Counted from the first letter of the stretch, positions 6,350 to 16,022 are shown. The stretch: 64,000 nt of DNA from DTPU01 sp963827855 (GCA_963827855.1 CAWHBY010000002.1:496001-560000), one strand, 5' to 3'. The notes: generated by a model not told the origin, from the sequence alone. A program made the numbers and translations.

Positions 6350-9301
6350 CTATTTCATGGCCTTCACCCCGGCGCCCACCGGCAGGAAGTTCTCCAGCAC
6401 CCACAGCTCGCTCTTGGACCCCTCACTGACGCTGAACGCAAAGCGGCGGTTGTCCGGGTGAAGCGTGAAGGAGTCCATTTTGGGAACAGAGAGGTCCAGC
6501 TTCAGCGGCGTCCCGCCCTGCGCCGGAACCCGCCAGATTCCACTGCTCGCGGCGCCGACTGCCTGGACGATGATGTAACGGCCGTCCCTCGTCCACTCCA
6601 GCCCGTAATAGTGCGACGCCGAATCGCGGAATAGCTCCCGCGGCTGGCCTCCGTTGAGGGACAAGGTCTTTACAGCGCCGTCCACCTGAAACACCGCTTC
6701 CCGGCCGTCCGGCGAGAGGTCGTAGTGCATGTTCCCTTCCTTGGCAACTTCCGAATCCTCGCCGGTGTCGAGGTTGCGTTTCATGAGGATCGGCCCCACC
6801 CTCCCGAAGACCAGGGTCTTCCCATCCGGGCAGAGCTTTGGGTTCATGCCATGACCTGGCAACTCAGTGATCTCGCTTGTCTCAGCGTCAATTCGGAAGA
6901 TTCCACTGTCTGCCTCCGTCCACCCGACCGCGAGGACGGAACGGCCGTCCGGTGCCCAGGAGATCTGCTCAACGTGACGAAGACGCGGCGACAGAGATCG
7001 CTCTTCCCCGGTTGCGGCGGACCGGACCATGAGGATGTTGTTTCCGACGCCGACGGCGCCCGGGCGTGAAAGGTAGAGCAGGTTCCTGCCGTCGGGTGAC
7101 CATGTTACCAGCGTCGGTAGGCCGGTATAACGCGTCGCGACCGGCGCGGGTGGCACAAGTACCTTACCGGTTTCAAGGTCGACCTCACCATTGTAGAGGC
7201 GACCTGAAGAGGTGCTGGTCCTGTAATAGAAGGAACCGTCAGCTGCAAAGCCCAAAACCCCCCAACCATCGGGGCCGAAGTCCTTCTTCAGCAGTTCTGG
7301 TTCTCCTTGCTGCTTGCCCCCGGCGATGGCGACGGTCCAGATGTCCCACGTCCCCGAGCGGTCGCTGAGGAAGACAAGGCTTCTCCCGTCCGGCGTCCAT
7401 CGAAGCAGTTCATCCTGCGCGGGATGCCCGGCAACCACGACCTCATCCCGGCCGTCGGCGGTCATCAGGAAGACGTCGGCATGGCGTGGGCTGCCCTCAC
7501 CTGCGGAACTGAACGCGACAAATCGCCCATCGGGCGAGAAACGGGCTATTCGAAACGAGAGATCGCCCCAAGTAATACTCCTCAGGACGCGCACCGAGTC
7601 ATCCGCTGTCGAGATCAGCGTCAGTTCAGACCTGCTGCGAACTGCAAGGATGGACCCCGCGTCAGGCGACCAATCCAAGGGTCCGACGTAAGAGTCTTTC
7701 TGACTGTAGAGTGTGCGAAAGCCTGAACCATCCAGATTCCTAATCCGCAGTTGATAGAGCCGGTCGCTATTGTCCTTCATAGCCCAATTGTATGCGATTT
7801 GTCTCCCGTCGCGTGAGAACGCTTGGGCACCGAGGGCCCTCCCAGTCTCGCTCACGGGCCCCGTATTTGTGATTCGGCTCGTCTGTCCGTTGGCAACTTC
7901 GAACCGGACCACGTCACCCGTGTCCCAGTCTATCTTGCTGATGTATTTGCCATCCGGGGTCAAGACCCCAACGACGCCGGAGGCGTCCGCGAGAACCCGG
8001 CGTGCGATGAGTCCCCCGCCAAGAGAGGCCGTTTCGGTTGCAGACACGCCGGTCACCTGCGGCGTGACAGACGCGTGCCCGTCCGGCGACAAGCCCGTCT
8101 TCTCCTCAGGCTGGGACGCGAATCTGCCGCCTTCCGACTTGTTCTGTGCGTCGGTCAAGGTAATCAGGCCCAGAACGGCCAGGACCACCACGGCCAGCAA
8201 CGGTGTACAGTGGGTTCCCTTGAATTTTGCGATCATTTCGATTCTCCTTTCAATATGAGAGGTGTCTTCCAGTATCCCGGCTACAGAGGGCAGTAGCTGT
8301 CGCTGGGTGAATCCCTCAAGCAACTTCATGATCGTGCGACCGTACCGGGCCGGCTCTCCGGCGGTCAATCTGCTCAAGGCAAGGGCGTCGGCAGCGGTCT
8401 CCTGGTCCATCCGCATCCGGCCAAAGGCCAGCCAGACGAGGGGATTGAACCAATGGAGGACCTGCACTAACGAGACCACCCACCCCATGTAGATGTCATG
8501 TCGCTTGAGATGGGCCAGCTCATGGAGGAACACGTACTCGAGATCATCCATGCCTATGGCCTCAACCAGCCCCTGCGGCAACAGGATACGTGGCCTGAGA
8601 AAGCCGAAGAGGACCGGGGTCCTGACCTTGTCGGTGACCACCACGGCCACGATGGTCTGGATCCGCATCTGCATCTTGCAGTCCTCGAGCAGGTCCAGGA
8701 TCGGCTGTTCGGTCACCGGACGCTCGGACCTGACCGCTCGCCATAGACGCACGGTCCTGACCAGGATGTATCCGGCAAGGACCACTGCACCAACCAGCCA
8801 GAGCCAGGGCAGCAGGGAAATTCCCACCAGGACAGCCCGGCCGGTTTGGCTATGCCTACCCGGGGACGTGTCTCTGGATGATCCAGTCCCGCTCGCAGGC
8901 GTGTCGGCGAGCGAAGACCTCGCGGCCGCGCCCTCTGCTGGGGCCCCGGTCGGTGCCTGGCCAGCGGCCTGCGAGGCCTCGGTGCGGCCCTGTTGCCCGG
9001 AGGGCCCCTCTCCAGCGAAGGCTTGCGGCGAACGGCCATCGCCCTGTCCACCCAAGAATGCAGGATACGACGAACCGGCTCCAGGGATCAGGCCATAGAG
9101 GCTGACACCGCTCTGCGGTGCCCAGGGCGCAGCCAGACGCACCAGCAAGACGAGCCACAGGGCATAGTGCCAGCGGGCCGCGAGCCTCTCTCTAAGAACC
9201 CTCTTGATCAACAGGATCAGACAGACCAGCAGGCTGCCTTGGAGGGTGGCCTTCAACAGCCATGGCCAGAATGGGGCCAGGTTCGTGGTCAGAGCGTCCA
9301 T
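6350..9301 (-). CDS. M56 (BlaR1-like) metallopeptidase fused to TolB-like beta-propeller, copy B
   Basis: A 983-aa membrane sensor-protease. Hydrophobic helices at the N-terminus are followed by a Gly/Ser/Ala-rich loop, another membrane segment and HELAHLKRHD (H260, E261, H264). A helix near residue 370 precedes the propeller, whose blades carry SPDGR, TPDGR and CPDGK motifs. The propeller is very like copy A, whereas the M56 half is only distantly similar, including a different loop and HELAH context. It starts at 9301, 21 bases after the stop of BlaI B. The expected role is to sense an extracytoplasmic ligand through the propeller and trigger loss of BlaI B. Confidence 0.87.
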   Translation of the reverse strand: MDALTTNLAPFWPWLLKATLQGSLLVCLILLIKRVLRERLAARWHYALWLVLLVRLAAPWAPQSGVSLYGLIPGAGSSYPAFLGGQGDGRSPQAFAGEGPSGQQGRTEASQAAGQAPTGAPAEGAAARSSLADTPASGTGSSRDTSPGRHSQTGRAVLVGISLLPWLWLVGAVVLAGYILVRTVRLWRAVRSERPVTEQPILDLLEDCKMQMRIQTIVAVVVTDKVRTPVLFGFLRPRILLPQGLVEAIGMDDLEYVFLHELAHLKRHDIYMGWVVSLVQVLHWFNPLVWLAFGRMRMDQETAADALALSRLTAGEPARYGRTIMKLLEGFTQRQLLPSVAGILEDTSHIERRIEMIAKFKGTHCTPLLAVVVLAVLGLITLTDAQNKSEGGRFASQPEEKTGLSPDGHASVTPQVTGVSATETASLGGGLIARRVLADASGVVGVLTPDGKYISKIDWDTGDVVRFEVANGQTSRITNTGPVSETGRALGAQAFSRDGRQIAYNWAMKDNSDRLYQLRIRNLDGSGFRTLYSQKDSYVGPLDWSPDAGSILAVRSRSELTLISTADDSVRVLRSITWGDLSFRIARFSPDGRFVAFSSAGEGSPRHADVFLMTADGRDEVVVAGHPAQDELLRWTPDGRSLVFLSDRSGTWDIWTVAIAGGKQQGEPELLKKDFGPDGWGVLGFAADGSFYYRTSTSSGRLYNGEVDLETGKVLVPPAPVATRYTGLPTLVTWSPDGRNLLYLSRPGAVGVGNNILMVRSAATGEERSLSPRLRHVEQISWAPDGRSVLAVGWTEADSGIFRIDAETSEITELPGHGMNPKLCPDGKTLVFGRVGPILMKRNLDTGEDSEVAKEGNMHYDLSPDGREAVFQVDGAVKTLSLNGGQPRELFRDSASHYYGLEWTRDGRYIIVQAVGAASSGIWRVPAQGGTPLKLDLSVPKMDSFTLHPDNRRFAFSVSEGSKSELWVLENFLPVGAGVKAMK

Positions 9302-9322
9302 AGTCTCCCTTTCTCTTGCCTG

Positions 9323-9733
9323 CTAGGGCTTCTTCGCCTTGCCCTGCTTGGCGTTCGGATCCCTGCCGTCGAGGATCTGCTTGAGTCTGGCGATCTGCTC
9401 CGGTGAGAGGCGATGCTCCTCCACAAAGGCGGCTAGCATGGGCTCGATCGCGCTGGCCCGGACCCGCCTGAGGAAGGACTGGGTCTCCGCGTGGATGCAC
9501 TCAGCCTCACCCGCGCAGGGATAGTACTGGTGCTGCCGGCCTTCCTTCCTGAAGGCCACGGCCCCCTTCTGCACCAGCCGGTTGATGAGTGTCCGGATGG
9601 TCTCTCGGTGCCAGGCGGTCTTTGGGGTGAGGGCCTCAACGATGTCGTTGGCGGTCAATGGGGACTTCTCCCAGAGGACCTTCATGACCTCCCACTCGGC
9701 TTCAGAGATTCTCGGCGTCTTGCTCATACTCAA
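9323..9733 (-). CDS. BlaI/MecI/CopY-family transcriptional repressor, copy B
   Basis: A 136-aa winged-helix repressor: ISEAEWEVMKVLW, then WHRETIRTLINRLVQKGAV as the recognition region, and a C-terminal dimerisation part ending in a Lys-rich tail. It starts at 9733 with AAGGAG upstream. It differs clearly from BlaI A, in keeping with the different operators upstream. It forms an operon with the M56-propeller gene and diverges from the GH9 gene. Autorepression is very likely because two perfect operators overlap its promoter. Confidence 0.9.
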   Translation of the reverse strand: MSMSKTPRISEAEWEVMKVLWEKSPLTANDIVEALTPKTAWHRETIRTLINRLVQKGAVAFRKEGRQHQYYPCAGEAECIHAETQSFLRRVRASAIEPMLAAFVEEHRLSPEQIARLKQILDGRDPNAKQGKAKKP

Positions 9734-9740
9734 CTCCTTA

Positions 9741-9778
9741 GTTACAACTGTAACATCTACTAGTGTTACATCTGTAAC
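9741..9778. promoter_or_regulatory. Two perfect BlaI-type operators
   Basis: GTTACA-AC-TGTAAC (9741-9754) and GTTACA-TC-TGTAAC (9765-9778) have perfect 6-base arms with 2-base spacers and are 24 bases apart. This matches the established BlaI/MecI TACAnnTGTA pattern. On the minus strand a TTGACT lies just upstream, so the operators cover the core promoter of blaI B. They could also control the divergent GH9 gene at 9880. Confidence 0.78.
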
Positions 9779-9879
9779 TTTTGAGTCAAGAGAATTCCCG
9801 GAACTTCTTGGAAAAATCTCTCGCGTGCCCGCATACTATCCCCGAAATGGGCTGGCCGTGATCGAAAGGGGCGCCGGGC

Positions 9880-12396
9880 ATGTACAAGCAACGACTTCCA
9901 TTCTGGGGGATGATGACCTGCCTGCTGGGGATCTGGCCCTGCCATGCCGCCTCCTCTGCGTCAGACTCCGCAGTGCCTGCCTCTGCCCCGCTGCTGCTCA
10001 ACAAGGACGGCTACTTCGAGAAACGCGGCCTCAACGTCATGGCCTTCAGCGACTTCTACCCTGAGGGACATCAGACGGGCGTGACCGTGATCCTCAATGG
10101 CTCGCGATTGGCGGCCAACGGCGACCTCCGCCTCCAGCCCGCAGGTGGCCAGTGGCAGCCCATCCCGAGACTGGACCGCCGCGTCGTCGATCCCAATCTC
10201 CAGGCCATCACCGCCTTTCTGAGCTACCCCGACCCCAGCCGCAACCGCAAGGGGTTCAATCCCATTGAGTACCCGGACCTGACCTTCTCCTACAAGGTGC
10301 GGGTCGTGGCAGAGGGCGAGGCCTTCCGCGTCATCGTGGACCTCAACGAACCCCTGCCCCAGGCATGGGCCGCCAAGGTCGGGTTCAACCTGGAGCTATT
10401 CCCGGGCGAGTACTTTGGCGCAGGCTACGCGATGGACGACCAGGTCGGCGCGTTCCCGCGTCAATTCAGCGGTCCTATGCCCCTCGATTCCGATGGGACC
10501 CCGCAGGGGATGCCTCTCGCCGTCGGCCGAAGGCTGTCCATCTCGCCGGAAAGACCCGACCGGCACATGATCATCGAGTCCAAGAAAGGGCCGCTGGAAC
10601 TGCTCGACGGCCGGGCTGGACATGACAACGGCTGGTTCGTGGTGAGGTCCGTCATCGCGGCAGGCGCGACCGCGGGCGCGGTGGATTGGCGTATCACCTG
10701 TCATGGCCTGGCCGACTATCGCTACGCGCCAGTCATCCACGTTTCGCAGGTAGGCTACCACCCCAGGCAAGGCAAGGTCGCAGTGATCGAGTTGGACAAG
10801 GCCGAGGCGGCCTTCAAGGATGTCACGCTCTACCGTGTCAGCCCCGACGGAGCTCGGGAGGTCGTATTGAAGGGCCCTGCCCAGGACTGGGGCTCCTTCC
10901 TGCGGTATCACTACCTGAGGTTCGACTTCAGCCAGATCGCAGGGCCTGGGCTCTACGTCCTGGCCTATGGCGATCGCGAGTCGAACGTATTCCAGATCAG
11001 GCAGGACGTGTTCAGCCGCCACGTCTGGCAGCCCACCCTGGAGTACTTCCTGCCCGTACAGATGTGCCACATGCGGGTCAGCGACCGCTACCGCGTATGG
11101 CACGGCCTGTGCCACATGGACGACGCCCTCATGGCGCCCGTCAACCACAACCACTTCGACGGGTATATCCAGGGCCCTTCCACCCTGTGCCCCTTTTCCC
11201 CTCAGCAGCCTGTGCCCGGCCTGAGCCAGGGCGGCTGGCACGACGCAGGCGACGACGACCTGCGGATCGAATCGCAGATCGAGACCGTGCGGTTACTGGT
11301 CCTGGCCCGTGAGCTCTTCGGCTGCGACTACGACGTCACGACCGTGGACCAGGACCACCACGTGGTCCGGATGCACAGGCCTGATGGCGTACCGGACATC
11401 CTGCAGCAGATCGAGCACGGCGTCCTGACCGTGCTGGCCGGATATCGCAGCCTGGGACGGCCCTACCGCGGCATCATCTGCCCCACGGTCAGCCAGTACG
11501 TGATCCTCGGCGACACGGCCAATGTCACGGACGGCAGGGTCTATGACCCCAACCTGGGGCCCACCGACGCCAAGGCAGACCAGTCAGGTGCGCACGACGA
11601 CCGCTGGGTCTTCACTGAAGACAATCCCCGCCGCGAGCTCGAGGTCGCCGCAGGTCTGGCTGCCGCCTCGCGGGCACTCAAGACTTATCGCCCTGTCCTG
11701 GCAAGCGAGTGTCTCTCGGTCAGCCAGGCCCTCTTTCGCAGGAGCTCAGGACAGGACCGCAGAGGGACCCCCGTGCAGACGTGTGCGGAACTGCTCTTGG
11801 CGACAGGCCAGGCCGAATATAGAGACGCCGTGCTCAGCCAGCGAAACCAGATCCGCCGTTCGCTCGACCGCAGCGCCCCTGCCCTGGCCAGGATCATGCC
11901 CCTGCTCAACGATCCGAACTTCGCATCGGAAGTCCACGAGGGCCTGAAGGCACTGCGGAAAACCATCGACCAGCAGGCAAGGCAGACGCCCTTTGGCGTG
12001 CCCTACCGCCCCAGCATCTGGGGTGCAGGATGGGACATCCAGGGCTTTGGCGTCAACCAGCTCCTGCTCCACAAGGGATGGCCCGACCTGTTCGGCACCG
12101 AAGGTGTATTCAAGGCCCTGGACTTCGTGCTGGGCTGCCACCCTGGCGAGAACACCGCCTCGTTCGTCTCGGGCGTGGGAGGCCATTCCGTGACCGTGGC
12201 CTATGGTGCGAACCGGGCAGATTGGAGCCACATCCCCGGCGGCGCAGTCTCAGGCACCGCCCTGATCCGGCCAGACCTGCCCGAGCTCAAGCAGTGGCCC
12301 TTCTCTTGGCAGCAGACCGAATACGTCATGGGCGGCGGCACCTGCAACTACCTGATTCTGGCCCTGGCCGCAGACTCGCTCTTGAACGGGCGATAG
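9880..12396 (+). CDS. Secreted GH9 family glycoside hydrolase (cellulase-like)
   Basis: An 838-aa exported enzyme. The N-terminus has a signal peptide (LLGIWPCHAASSA). A beta-rich N-terminal region is followed by an Ig-like CelD_N domain (VIHVSQVGYHPRQGK) and the GH9 (alpha/alpha)6 barrel. The GH9 signature GGWHDAGDDD places the catalytic Asp pair at D455 and D458. The likely catalytic acid is E814 in TEYVMGGG near the C-terminus, and FVSGVGGHSV is the usual region before it. GH9 enzymes cleave beta-1,4-glucans. It diverges from blaI B across the operators, so induction by glycan signals through the M56-propeller sensor is plausible. Confidence 0.88.
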   Translation: MYKQRLPFWGMMTCLLGIWPCHAASSASDSAVPASAPLLLNKDGYFEKRGLNVMAFSDFYPEGHQTGVTVILNGSRLAANGDLRLQPAGGQWQPIPRLDRRVVDPNLQAITAFLSYPDPSRNRKGFNPIEYPDLTFSYKVRVVAEGEAFRVIVDLNEPLPQAWAAKVGFNLELFPGEYFGAGYAMDDQVGAFPRQFSGPMPLDSDGTPQGMPLAVGRRLSISPERPDRHMIIESKKGPLELLDGRAGHDNGWFVVRSVIAAGATAGAVDWRITCHGLADYRYAPVIHVSQVGYHPRQGKVAVIELDKAEAAFKDVTLYRVSPDGAREVVLKGPAQDWGSFLRYHYLRFDFSQIAGPGLYVLAYGDRESNVFQIRQDVFSRHVWQPTLEYFLPVQMCHMRVSDRYRVWHGLCHMDDALMAPVNHNHFDGYIQGPSTLCPFSPQQPVPGLSQGGWHDAGDDDLRIESQIETVRLLVLARELFGCDYDVTTVDQDHHVVRMHRPDGVPDILQQIEHGVLTVLAGYRSLGRPYRGIICPTVSQYVILGDTANVTDGRVYDPNLGPTDAKADQSGAHDDRWVFTEDNPRRELEVAAGLAAASRALKTYRPVLASECLSVSQALFRRSSGQDRRGTPVQTCAELLLATGQAEYRDAVLSQRNQIRRSLDRSAPALARIMPLLNDPNFASEVHEGLKALRKTIDQQARQTPFGVPYRPSIWGAGWDIQGFGVNQLLLHKGWPDLFGTEGVFKALDFVLGCHPGENTASFVSGVGGHSVTVAYGANRADWSHIPGGAVSGTALIRPDLPELKQWPFSWQQTEYVMGGGTCNYLILALAADSLLNGR

Positions 12397-12455
12397 TCGT
12401 GAGGACCCGCACAAGAGGCCTGAAGATGAGGTGGGAGGCGTTTGCCTTGTCCCCC

Positions 12456-15400
12456 TCAGAACGTAGCTGTTCCGACTCCTTGGTGGCGTCTGTCATAGGC
12501 CTCCAGTGCGCCATCCTCAACGCCGGGATCGAGGGTCAGGGTGGCCCTCCAATGGGTGGTGTCGGTCCAGGTTAGACTGAGGGCCTCATCGCGTCCCTTC
12601 AGGCGGACTTCGTGGACGTCGATCCATGCCAGCCCCTGGAGAATGACGGCGTGGTCCGGCCCGATGTCTTTTGAGAGGATGGTGAACGGCACCGGCTCAG
12701 GCAACTGCTTGAGCACATAGGCCCTCCGCTGCTCGATCAGGGTCCGGATCGCGATGGAGACGTCCTGTTCGCAGTACGTGGCATAGTAGGTGATCCAGCG
12801 GGACAGGTAGTCCATGCGATAGGTGGTGTTCGCGATGTCGTACAGATGTCCCTGGAACAGACGCCTGTACGCGGGGATGGCCAGGACCTTCTGGAGCTGG
12901 GAGCCGCTGGAGCCATAGATGGAGCTGGTGGCAGAATTGGAGAAGGCCCGGTCCGTGTCCCAGGGCAGGGCCTCGATCTTGTGGTCAGCCGGACGGACGT
13001 ACAGCTTGAGATTGTGCGGGTGGCTGACGTTGTACGTATCGCTCACTGCGCCGAGGGACTGGCATGCGAACAGACGCATCCATTGATCCACGTCGATGAC
13101 CTGGCCGATCCGTGCCGCAAACGCACTTCCCGTGAGGCCGAACGTCCGGGCCATGGCCATGAGGTCCGAGTAGTCGTCCTCCTCGCGGTGGGTCTGGATC
13201 AGGTAGTTCCACCGATAGGCCTCCTTGTCCGGGCCCATGTCGCCGAAGTCCATGTCCAGCACCTTGTTGGGACGACGTTTGAGGCTCTCGGGATTGCCAT
13301 CCACCGTGCGATCTGAGTAGTAGATGATCTCCAGCTCAAAGTGCGGCATGTCGCTGCCGCCCGCGTACACGGAATCCAGGTACTCCTCGTCGTACCGGGC
13401 CAGGAAGACCTGGGCAGGCCCATCCATGTTGTGGAATGGGGCGATCATCTGGCTCATGTCGTCATAGAGGCTCGGCAGTCCGCCCGCACGATTGACGATG
13501 TGTTTGAAGACGAGTTCCCTGTGACGTCCCGCGTCGGCCAGGTTGCGATCCAGGGCGATGACATCGTGCACGCCCTGGAAGAGCTGGTCCGGCCGGAATC
13601 GAAGATTGAAGCCTGCACGCACGTCCTGGCGCCCATACCCGCTGCCCTTGAGCCGCACCTTCACGTCATAGTACACGTCCCGTTCCTTGTAGATCACGGT
13701 GGCGCCGAGGCGATGATTGCTGAGCTGATTGACCTCCTGGTGCATCCACTGGGCGTCCTTCTGGGCCATGAGCACGCGCACGGTGTGGGAGGAGGTGGCC
13801 GCAGCCCTGTTGTCCTGGACCTGGAACAGGGCCCGCGAGTCAAGCCCCTCTGCCGGGGCACAGGCCTGTTGCCCCAGGCTGTCGCAGGAGGCCACGTAGA
13901 ACTGCACCACGGCCCCGGTCTTTTGCCTGGGAATGGTCCCTATGTACACACCCTGACCGGAGGTCCGCATGGCCACGGTCTTGAACTCACCGCCATCCAC
14001 CGCGTAGTGCAGGGTCGCTGCCAGAATGCCGTCCGGATCGCTCAATCGGCACGTCACAGTCACGTCCTGATTCGTCTGCGGAACCACAGGGGCATGAATC
14101 AAGCCGAAGTACGTCGGGCCGATGTTGCCGCGGTACTGGGAATTGCGTGCCCCCGGTGTGCCCGGACGGGCCGACATGGGCAGCAGCGTGGTCTTGGCCA
14201 GCCGATTGAAATACAGGCGGGTGTTGAGCTGGTTCGATCCAGCCAGCCAGCGAGCCCGGAAAGAGACCTCATACTCGCGGCCATTGACAACGGCCCTGTT
14301 GCCGGCAAGGGTGGTCTCCACGTGGTTGTGGTTATGCCCTGAGGCGCCCGTGGCCTTGAGGTACAGGACGTGGTTGGCGGGATCCTCGGGATCAGGAACG
14401 ATCGAGCCCAAGCCGTGGTTACCCAGCAGCCGCCACGAGGTCATGCCCGATTCGAAGGTCCCCTGCCGGATCAGATCCAGAGACGCACCCTCCGGAGACT
14501 CCTTCACGTGGATGTCGTCGATCAACAGCTCGCCCGCATCCAGCAGGCCGAAGACAAACTCGTTCCACACAGTGGGCTCGTTCGATCCCGGATGGGGCGC
14601 AGCCACACCGCGATAGGTCACCTGGGTCCAGCCGGCCTTCCCGGTTTCATCACTGGCCGCCCAGGCCTGGGCACCGGCGTTGTCCGCACGGGAGTCTCTC
14701 AGCTCCAGGCTGGAGCCGCCGCCGTCTGCGTACGCGGGCCAATAGCCCTGGTCGTAGTAGTGCACCTCATCTGCGGGCAGCCCTCGTCCATCGAGCAGGA
14801 GGAGCCTGTCGTCCCTGTGCGATGGTTGCCCGCAGAAATCGCCCACGACGCGGATACCGGGAACCTGGCTCCGCAGGGTGTTCGCGTCTGCGGCGACCAC
14901 CAGACAGCCGTCCGGCGTCAGGGGCGTGTTGGGCTCGAATGTGTAGGAAATGCCGCCAGCGAGCTGCCAGCCCGTCAGATCCACTGCATGGTCGCTTCGG
15001 TTGTACAATTCGATCCAGGATGGGGCCGGCTCGTTGGGGTCCGGTCGGTTGGGTGAGACGTGATAGAGGATCTCGTTGATCACGACCTCATCGCGGCACG
15101 TCACTTGATTGGGCGCCAGGGGCGTCTCTCCCATGGGGCTGAGCCAGGGCCCGTCGCCATCAGGGTATCTCGCCTGGTGGTGGTCCGGCACCACGATCGC
15201 GGCATCCACGCACCCGCCATCCGGCGAAAGGAGAAAGAGCGTATCGCCCGCGACCGGCGTGAATCCGAGGCCCCCACGGTCCAGGACGTAGAAGCCTCGC
15301 GACGCCACCGTCACCTCAGGCAGGACATAGCGTCCGGCCGTGCCATTGGAGCAGACCAGGACACAGCCAGCCAGCGAGACCGGTGCATCCGAGACATTCA

Positions 15401-16022
15401 TGATCTCCAGCCAGAAGACGTCGCCATTTCCGCCGGGCCGGACCTCGTTGAAGACCAGCGGTCTGGATGCGCCGCCCTGATCGGCGAAGTTGGCCCGTCC
15501 TGGCGTGCCATGGACCTGTTCGCTCCAGGTCCAGTGGCCCGGGTTCCTGCCGGACAGGTCCTCGTGACGCTTGGCCAGGGAAACGCCTGAGCCGTCCGGC
15601 GCCTCAGGCCACGGGTCCCTATCCTTATACTCGACCCGGTCCATGATCCGTCCGCTGTTGTTGAGCAGGGTCAGGGTCTCCCCTGAATTGGACAGTTTGC
15701 CAGAGAACGGGCCGAGCACATTCGATAGTCCTGCCTGGGCCATGAGATCTGCTGGCGAGGCGGCCACCACCAGAAAGCCCTCGGCCGGGATGACCGTACC
15801 CTCGGGAAAGAGATACTCCACGCCGCCGGCTATGGACCACCCAGAGATGTCCATATTGAAGGCCAGTTGATTGTGCAGCTCCACCCATTCCGGCGTCGAT
15901 CCTTGATCCGCTGGATGGTACATGACCTCGTTGAACACCACCACGGAATCCCCAAGACCGGATGGGCTCAACACCCACCCCGACACCATGACCACCGCAA
16001 TGGCAAGTACCCTCTTCAGCAT
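12456..16022 (-). CDS. Large secreted protein with lamin-tail domains and CotH kinase-like domain
   Basis: About 1,188 residues. The ATG at 16022 begins a signal peptide (MLKRVLAIAVVMVSGWVLSP); an upstream GTG at 16052 is less likely. Three lamin-tail (LTD) modules follow: VVFNEVMYHPADQG, LVFNEVRPGGNG and VVINEILYHVSPN, each with a WVEL/WIEL-type strand and a D-xx-GW turn. A beta-sandwich region (WRLLGNHGLGS) leads into a CotH-like domain with VRLKGSGYGRQ, NLRFRPDQLF and ALPWDTDRAF. CotH proteins are atypical surface-protein kinases; in planctomycete-like bacteria this LTD-CotH layout is common but its role is not established. It converges on the GH9 gene. Confidence 0.85.
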   Translation of the reverse strand: MLKRVLAIAVVMVSGWVLSPSGLGDSVVVFNEVMYHPADQGSTPEWVELHNQLAFNMDISGWSIAGGVEYLFPEGTVIPAEGFLVVAASPADLMAQAGLSNVLGPFSGKLSNSGETLTLLNNSGRIMDRVEYKDRDPWPEAPDGSGVSLAKRHEDLSGRNPGHWTWSEQVHGTPGRANFADQGGASRPLVFNEVRPGGNGDVFWLEIMNVSDAPVSLAGCVLVCSNGTAGRYVLPEVTVASRGFYVLDRGGLGFTPVAGDTLFLLSPDGGCVDAAIVVPDHHQARYPDGDGPWLSPMGETPLAPNQVTCRDEVVINEILYHVSPNRPDPNEPAPSWIELYNRSDHAVDLTGWQLAGGISYTFEPNTPLTPDGCLVVAADANTLRSQVPGIRVVGDFCGQPSHRDDRLLLLDGRGLPADEVHYYDQGYWPAYADGGGSSLELRDSRADNAGAQAWAASDETGKAGWTQVTYRGVAAPHPGSNEPTVWNEFVFGLLDAGELLIDDIHVKESPEGASLDLIRQGTFESGMTSWRLLGNHGLGSIVPDPEDPANHVLYLKATGASGHNHNHVETTLAGNRAVVNGREYEVSFRARWLAGSNQLNTRLYFNRLAKTTLLPMSARPGTPGARNSQYRGNIGPTYFGLIHAPVVPQTNQDVTVTCRLSDPDGILAATLHYAVDGGEFKTVAMRTSGQGVYIGTIPRQKTGAVVQFYVASCDSLGQQACAPAEGLDSRALFQVQDNRAAATSSHTVRVLMAQKDAQWMHQEVNQLSNHRLGATVIYKERDVYYDVKVRLKGSGYGRQDVRAGFNLRFRPDQLFQGVHDVIALDRNLADAGRHRELVFKHIVNRAGGLPSLYDDMSQMIAPFHNMDGPAQVFLARYDEEYLDSVYAGGSDMPHFELEIIYYSDRTVDGNPESLKRRPNKVLDMDFGDMGPDKEAYRWNYLIQTHREEDDYSDLMAMARTFGLTGSAFAARIGQVIDVDQWMRLFACQSLGAVSDTYNVSHPHNLKLYVRPADHKIEALPWDTDRAFSNSATSSIYGSSGSQLQKVLAIPAYRRLFQGHLYDIANTTYRMDYLSRWITYYATYCEQDVSIAIRTLIEQRRAYVLKQLPEPVPFTILSKDIGPDHAVILQGLAWIDVHEVRLKGRDEALSLTWTDTTHWRATLTLDPGVEDGALEAYDRRHQGVGTATF

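Larger units (their letters stand above)
4977..8070. repeat. Segmental duplication, copy B
   Basis: Second copy of the cassette described at 464-3019. It is longer because it contains 5724-6238 with the YCII-like gene. The junction with unique sequence on the M56 side falls within the coding sequence, so each sensor is a composite of a shared propeller and a private protease. Confidence 0.8.

Noticed and set aside
13341..14342. Plus-strand frame of 333 codons within the LTD-CotH gene
   Set aside because: Antisense shadow with no ribosome site or recognisable domain.
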